From JBHIEE01 sp046760445 (GTDB lineage: Bacteria; Acidobacteriota; Aminicenantia; JdFR-78), in contig JBHIEE010000075.1 of NCBI GenBank assembly GCA_046760445.1, forward strand, positions 1-14,522: a DNA stretch of 14,522 nucleotides, written 5' to 3'. A program made the position numbers and the translations under genes. Each line of letters starts with the position of its first letter. Position 1 is the first letter of the stretch. Below the pieces are notes generated by a model. That model saw nothing but the letters and a program-made list of their open reading frames with translations, made no database searches and was not told where the DNA came from. Of the stretch, positions 13,865-14,522 are shown piece by piece.

Positions 13865-14212
13865 TTAAGAGCGTATCATTACCAAAGCCATCTTAAACTT
13901 TTTCACAGCTCTTAGTGCGTGAGGCTCGTTCGCGGGCATTATAACCATTTCACCTTCCTTCACACGAAGTGTTTTACCAGAGATAACAATTTCTGCTTCA
14001 CCGTCAAAAAGATAAACCAAAGCGTCAAATGGTGCTGTATGTTCACTCAATCCTTGCCCTTCATCAAAGGCAAATAAGGTTACTGTCCCTGTCTTTTTGT
14101 TAATTATCGTTCGGCTTACCACAGAGCCCTCTTGGTAATCAAGCAAATCAATTAATTTTATCGCTCGTGCTGTAAGCTTTTCTACGCCTGTCTGTTCCTT
14201 ATTATACTTCAT
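13865..14212 (-). CDS. Small single-domain cupin protein
   Basis: 115 residues from the chosen start. The single cupin barrel has motif 1 as EGQGLSEHTAPFDALVYLFDGEAEI, with one His and no HxH, and motif 2 as GEMVIMPANEPHALRAV, with one His. The HTAPFDA form is common in a family of small stand-alone cupins in anaerobes, substrate unknown; the His residues may bind a metal. A frame from 14251 exists, but it overlaps the upstream gene and has no ribosome binding site, whereas AAGAAGGTG lies 6 nt ahead of the ATG at 14212-14210. It starts 19 bp after the small winged-helix gene, and 93 bp separate it from the hemerythrin gene, so co-transcription with the former is likely. Confidence 0.88.
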   Translation of the reverse strand: MKYNKEQTGVEKLTARAIKLIDLLDYQEGSVVSRTIINKKTGTVTLFAFDEGQGLSEHTAPFDALVYLFDGEAEIVISGKTLRVKEGEMVIMPANEPHALRAVKKFKMALVMIRS

Positions 14213-14218
14213 TCTTTT

Positions 14219-14227
14219 CACCTTCTT
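14219..14227 (-). promoter_or_regulatory. Ribosome binding site deciding the cupin start
   Basis: AAGAAGGTG sits 6 nt ahead of the ATG at 14212-14210, supporting the 115-residue product over the 128-residue frame. Confidence 0.65.
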
Positions 14228-14231
14228 AAAT

Positions 14232-14417
14232 TTATTTTTCAATCGGCGCATAAAAGCATCTTTTAGGGGATGATACCTTTCCTTTCTTTTTCAGATCACT
14301 TATGATCTTAGAGACCTCTTCCTTGGCAAGACCGGTTATTTTTACCACATCTCCGGGTCTCACTGGTTTCCCTGCTTTTTTCATTGCCTCAAGTATAATT
14401 TGTTCCTTATCTGTCAT
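14232..14417 (-). CDS. Small winged-helix DNA-binding-like protein
   Basis: 61 residues. KEQIILEAMKKAGKPVRPGDVVKITGL followed by AKEEVSKIISDLKKKGKVSSPKRCFYAP is a minimal winged helix-turn-helix: helix 1, helix 2 with the GDVVKITGL turn, recognition helix and a beta wing. Such small proteins occur in many anaerobes beside cupins or hemerythrins and are annotated only as winged-helix regulators. It may bind DNA or simply assist a partner. GGAGGTG precedes the ATG at 14417 by 6 nt. First gene of a short run with the cupin gene. Confidence 0.83.
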   Translation of the reverse strand: MTDKEQIILEAMKKAGKPVRPGDVVKITGLAKEEVSKIISDLKKKGKVSSPKRCFYAPIEK

Positions 14418-14430
14418 TTTTCACACCTCC

Positions 14431-14476
14431 AATAAATTAAAATCACAAATCCCAAGCATCAAATAACAAATAAATT
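14431..14476. repeat. A-rich interspersed repeat, second copy (partial)
   Basis: The segment repeats the left end of the element at 8791-8990: a run of 22 identical bases around aatcacaaatcccaagc, then a conserved caaat.acaaa.aa. The remainder of the element is not present here before a different sequence begins at about 14477. Confidence 0.7.
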
Positions 14477-14507
14477 CCCCTATACCAATGCTTCGCATGC
14501 TACAGGG
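14477..14507. repeat. Imperfect hairpin at the right edge
   Basis: cccctataccaatgc-ttc-gcatgctacaggg: arms ccctRta and atgc match those of the second half (gcatgctacaggg) with a small mismatch zone. It follows directly on the A-rich repeat, so it may be part of the same repeat family, cut by the window edge. Confidence 0.4.
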
Positions 14508-14522
14508 CAAGCAAATTCTAAT

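Overview
The window is AT-rich bacterial DNA in which every gene I can support (14 complete, 1 cut by the left edge) lies on the minus strand, so transcription runs from right to left. The gene content suggests an anaerobic or microaerophilic Gram-negative bacterium: two Fe-S proteins with ferredoxin-type clusters, an octaheme cytochrome c with a signal peptide, a hemerythrin-PAS protein, and a probable outer-membrane protein. Several palindromic or A-rich intergenic repeats of a kind often seen in uncultured candidate-phylum and Planctomycetes-type genomes are present. I cannot assign a phylum from the sequence alone.

Left part (1-5249), low GC. In transcription order: a 73-aa unknown protein, a PolX-type DNA polymerase with a PHP domain (ATGA overlap with the small gene), an ECF sigma factor, a zf-HC2 anti-sigma-like membrane protein, an unknown multi-spanning membrane protein, a secreted five-bladed beta-propeller of the glycosidase type, and the N-terminus of an exported protein. 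The sigma/anti-sigma pair and the three envelope genes look like one run that may respond to an envelope signal. Two gene junctions here carry the same ~80-bp sequence, and a perfect three-way-junction palindrome separates the sigma and anti-sigma genes.

Middle part (5250-11000), less AT-biased by eye. A MarR-type regulator with an extra C-terminal Cys4 region sits behind a strong promoter (TTGACA, 18-nt spacer, TATACT) whose -10 is overlapped by a 19-bp palindrome, a likely autoregulatory operator. It overlaps by ATGA a YgbA_NO (nitrous-oxide-stimulated-promoter family) gene, followed after 16 bp by a ferredoxin-like protein. After a 387-bp repeat-filled gap comes an octaheme cytochrome of the hydroxylamine oxidoreductase family. 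A winged-helix/poly-ferredoxin protein follows with its own extended -10 promoter. Together these suggest a response to reactive nitrogen compounds (NO, hydroxylamine), which is inference from family membership and synteny.

Right part (11165-14522). A tandem HD / HD-GYP protein (probable c-di-GMP phosphodiesterase), a DUF438-hemerythrin-PAS protein, a small cupin and a small winged-helix protein. These look like sensory and redox housekeeping genes. A strongly structured 120-bp spacer precedes the HD-GYP gene. The right edge carries a second copy of the A-rich repeat found at 8791.

The best candidates for something undescribed are the MarR(Cys4)-YgbA-ferredoxin-octaheme module with its visible operator, the family of compound palindromes, and a plus-strand hairpin with a T-run at 5525-5617 that does not serve any annotated gene.
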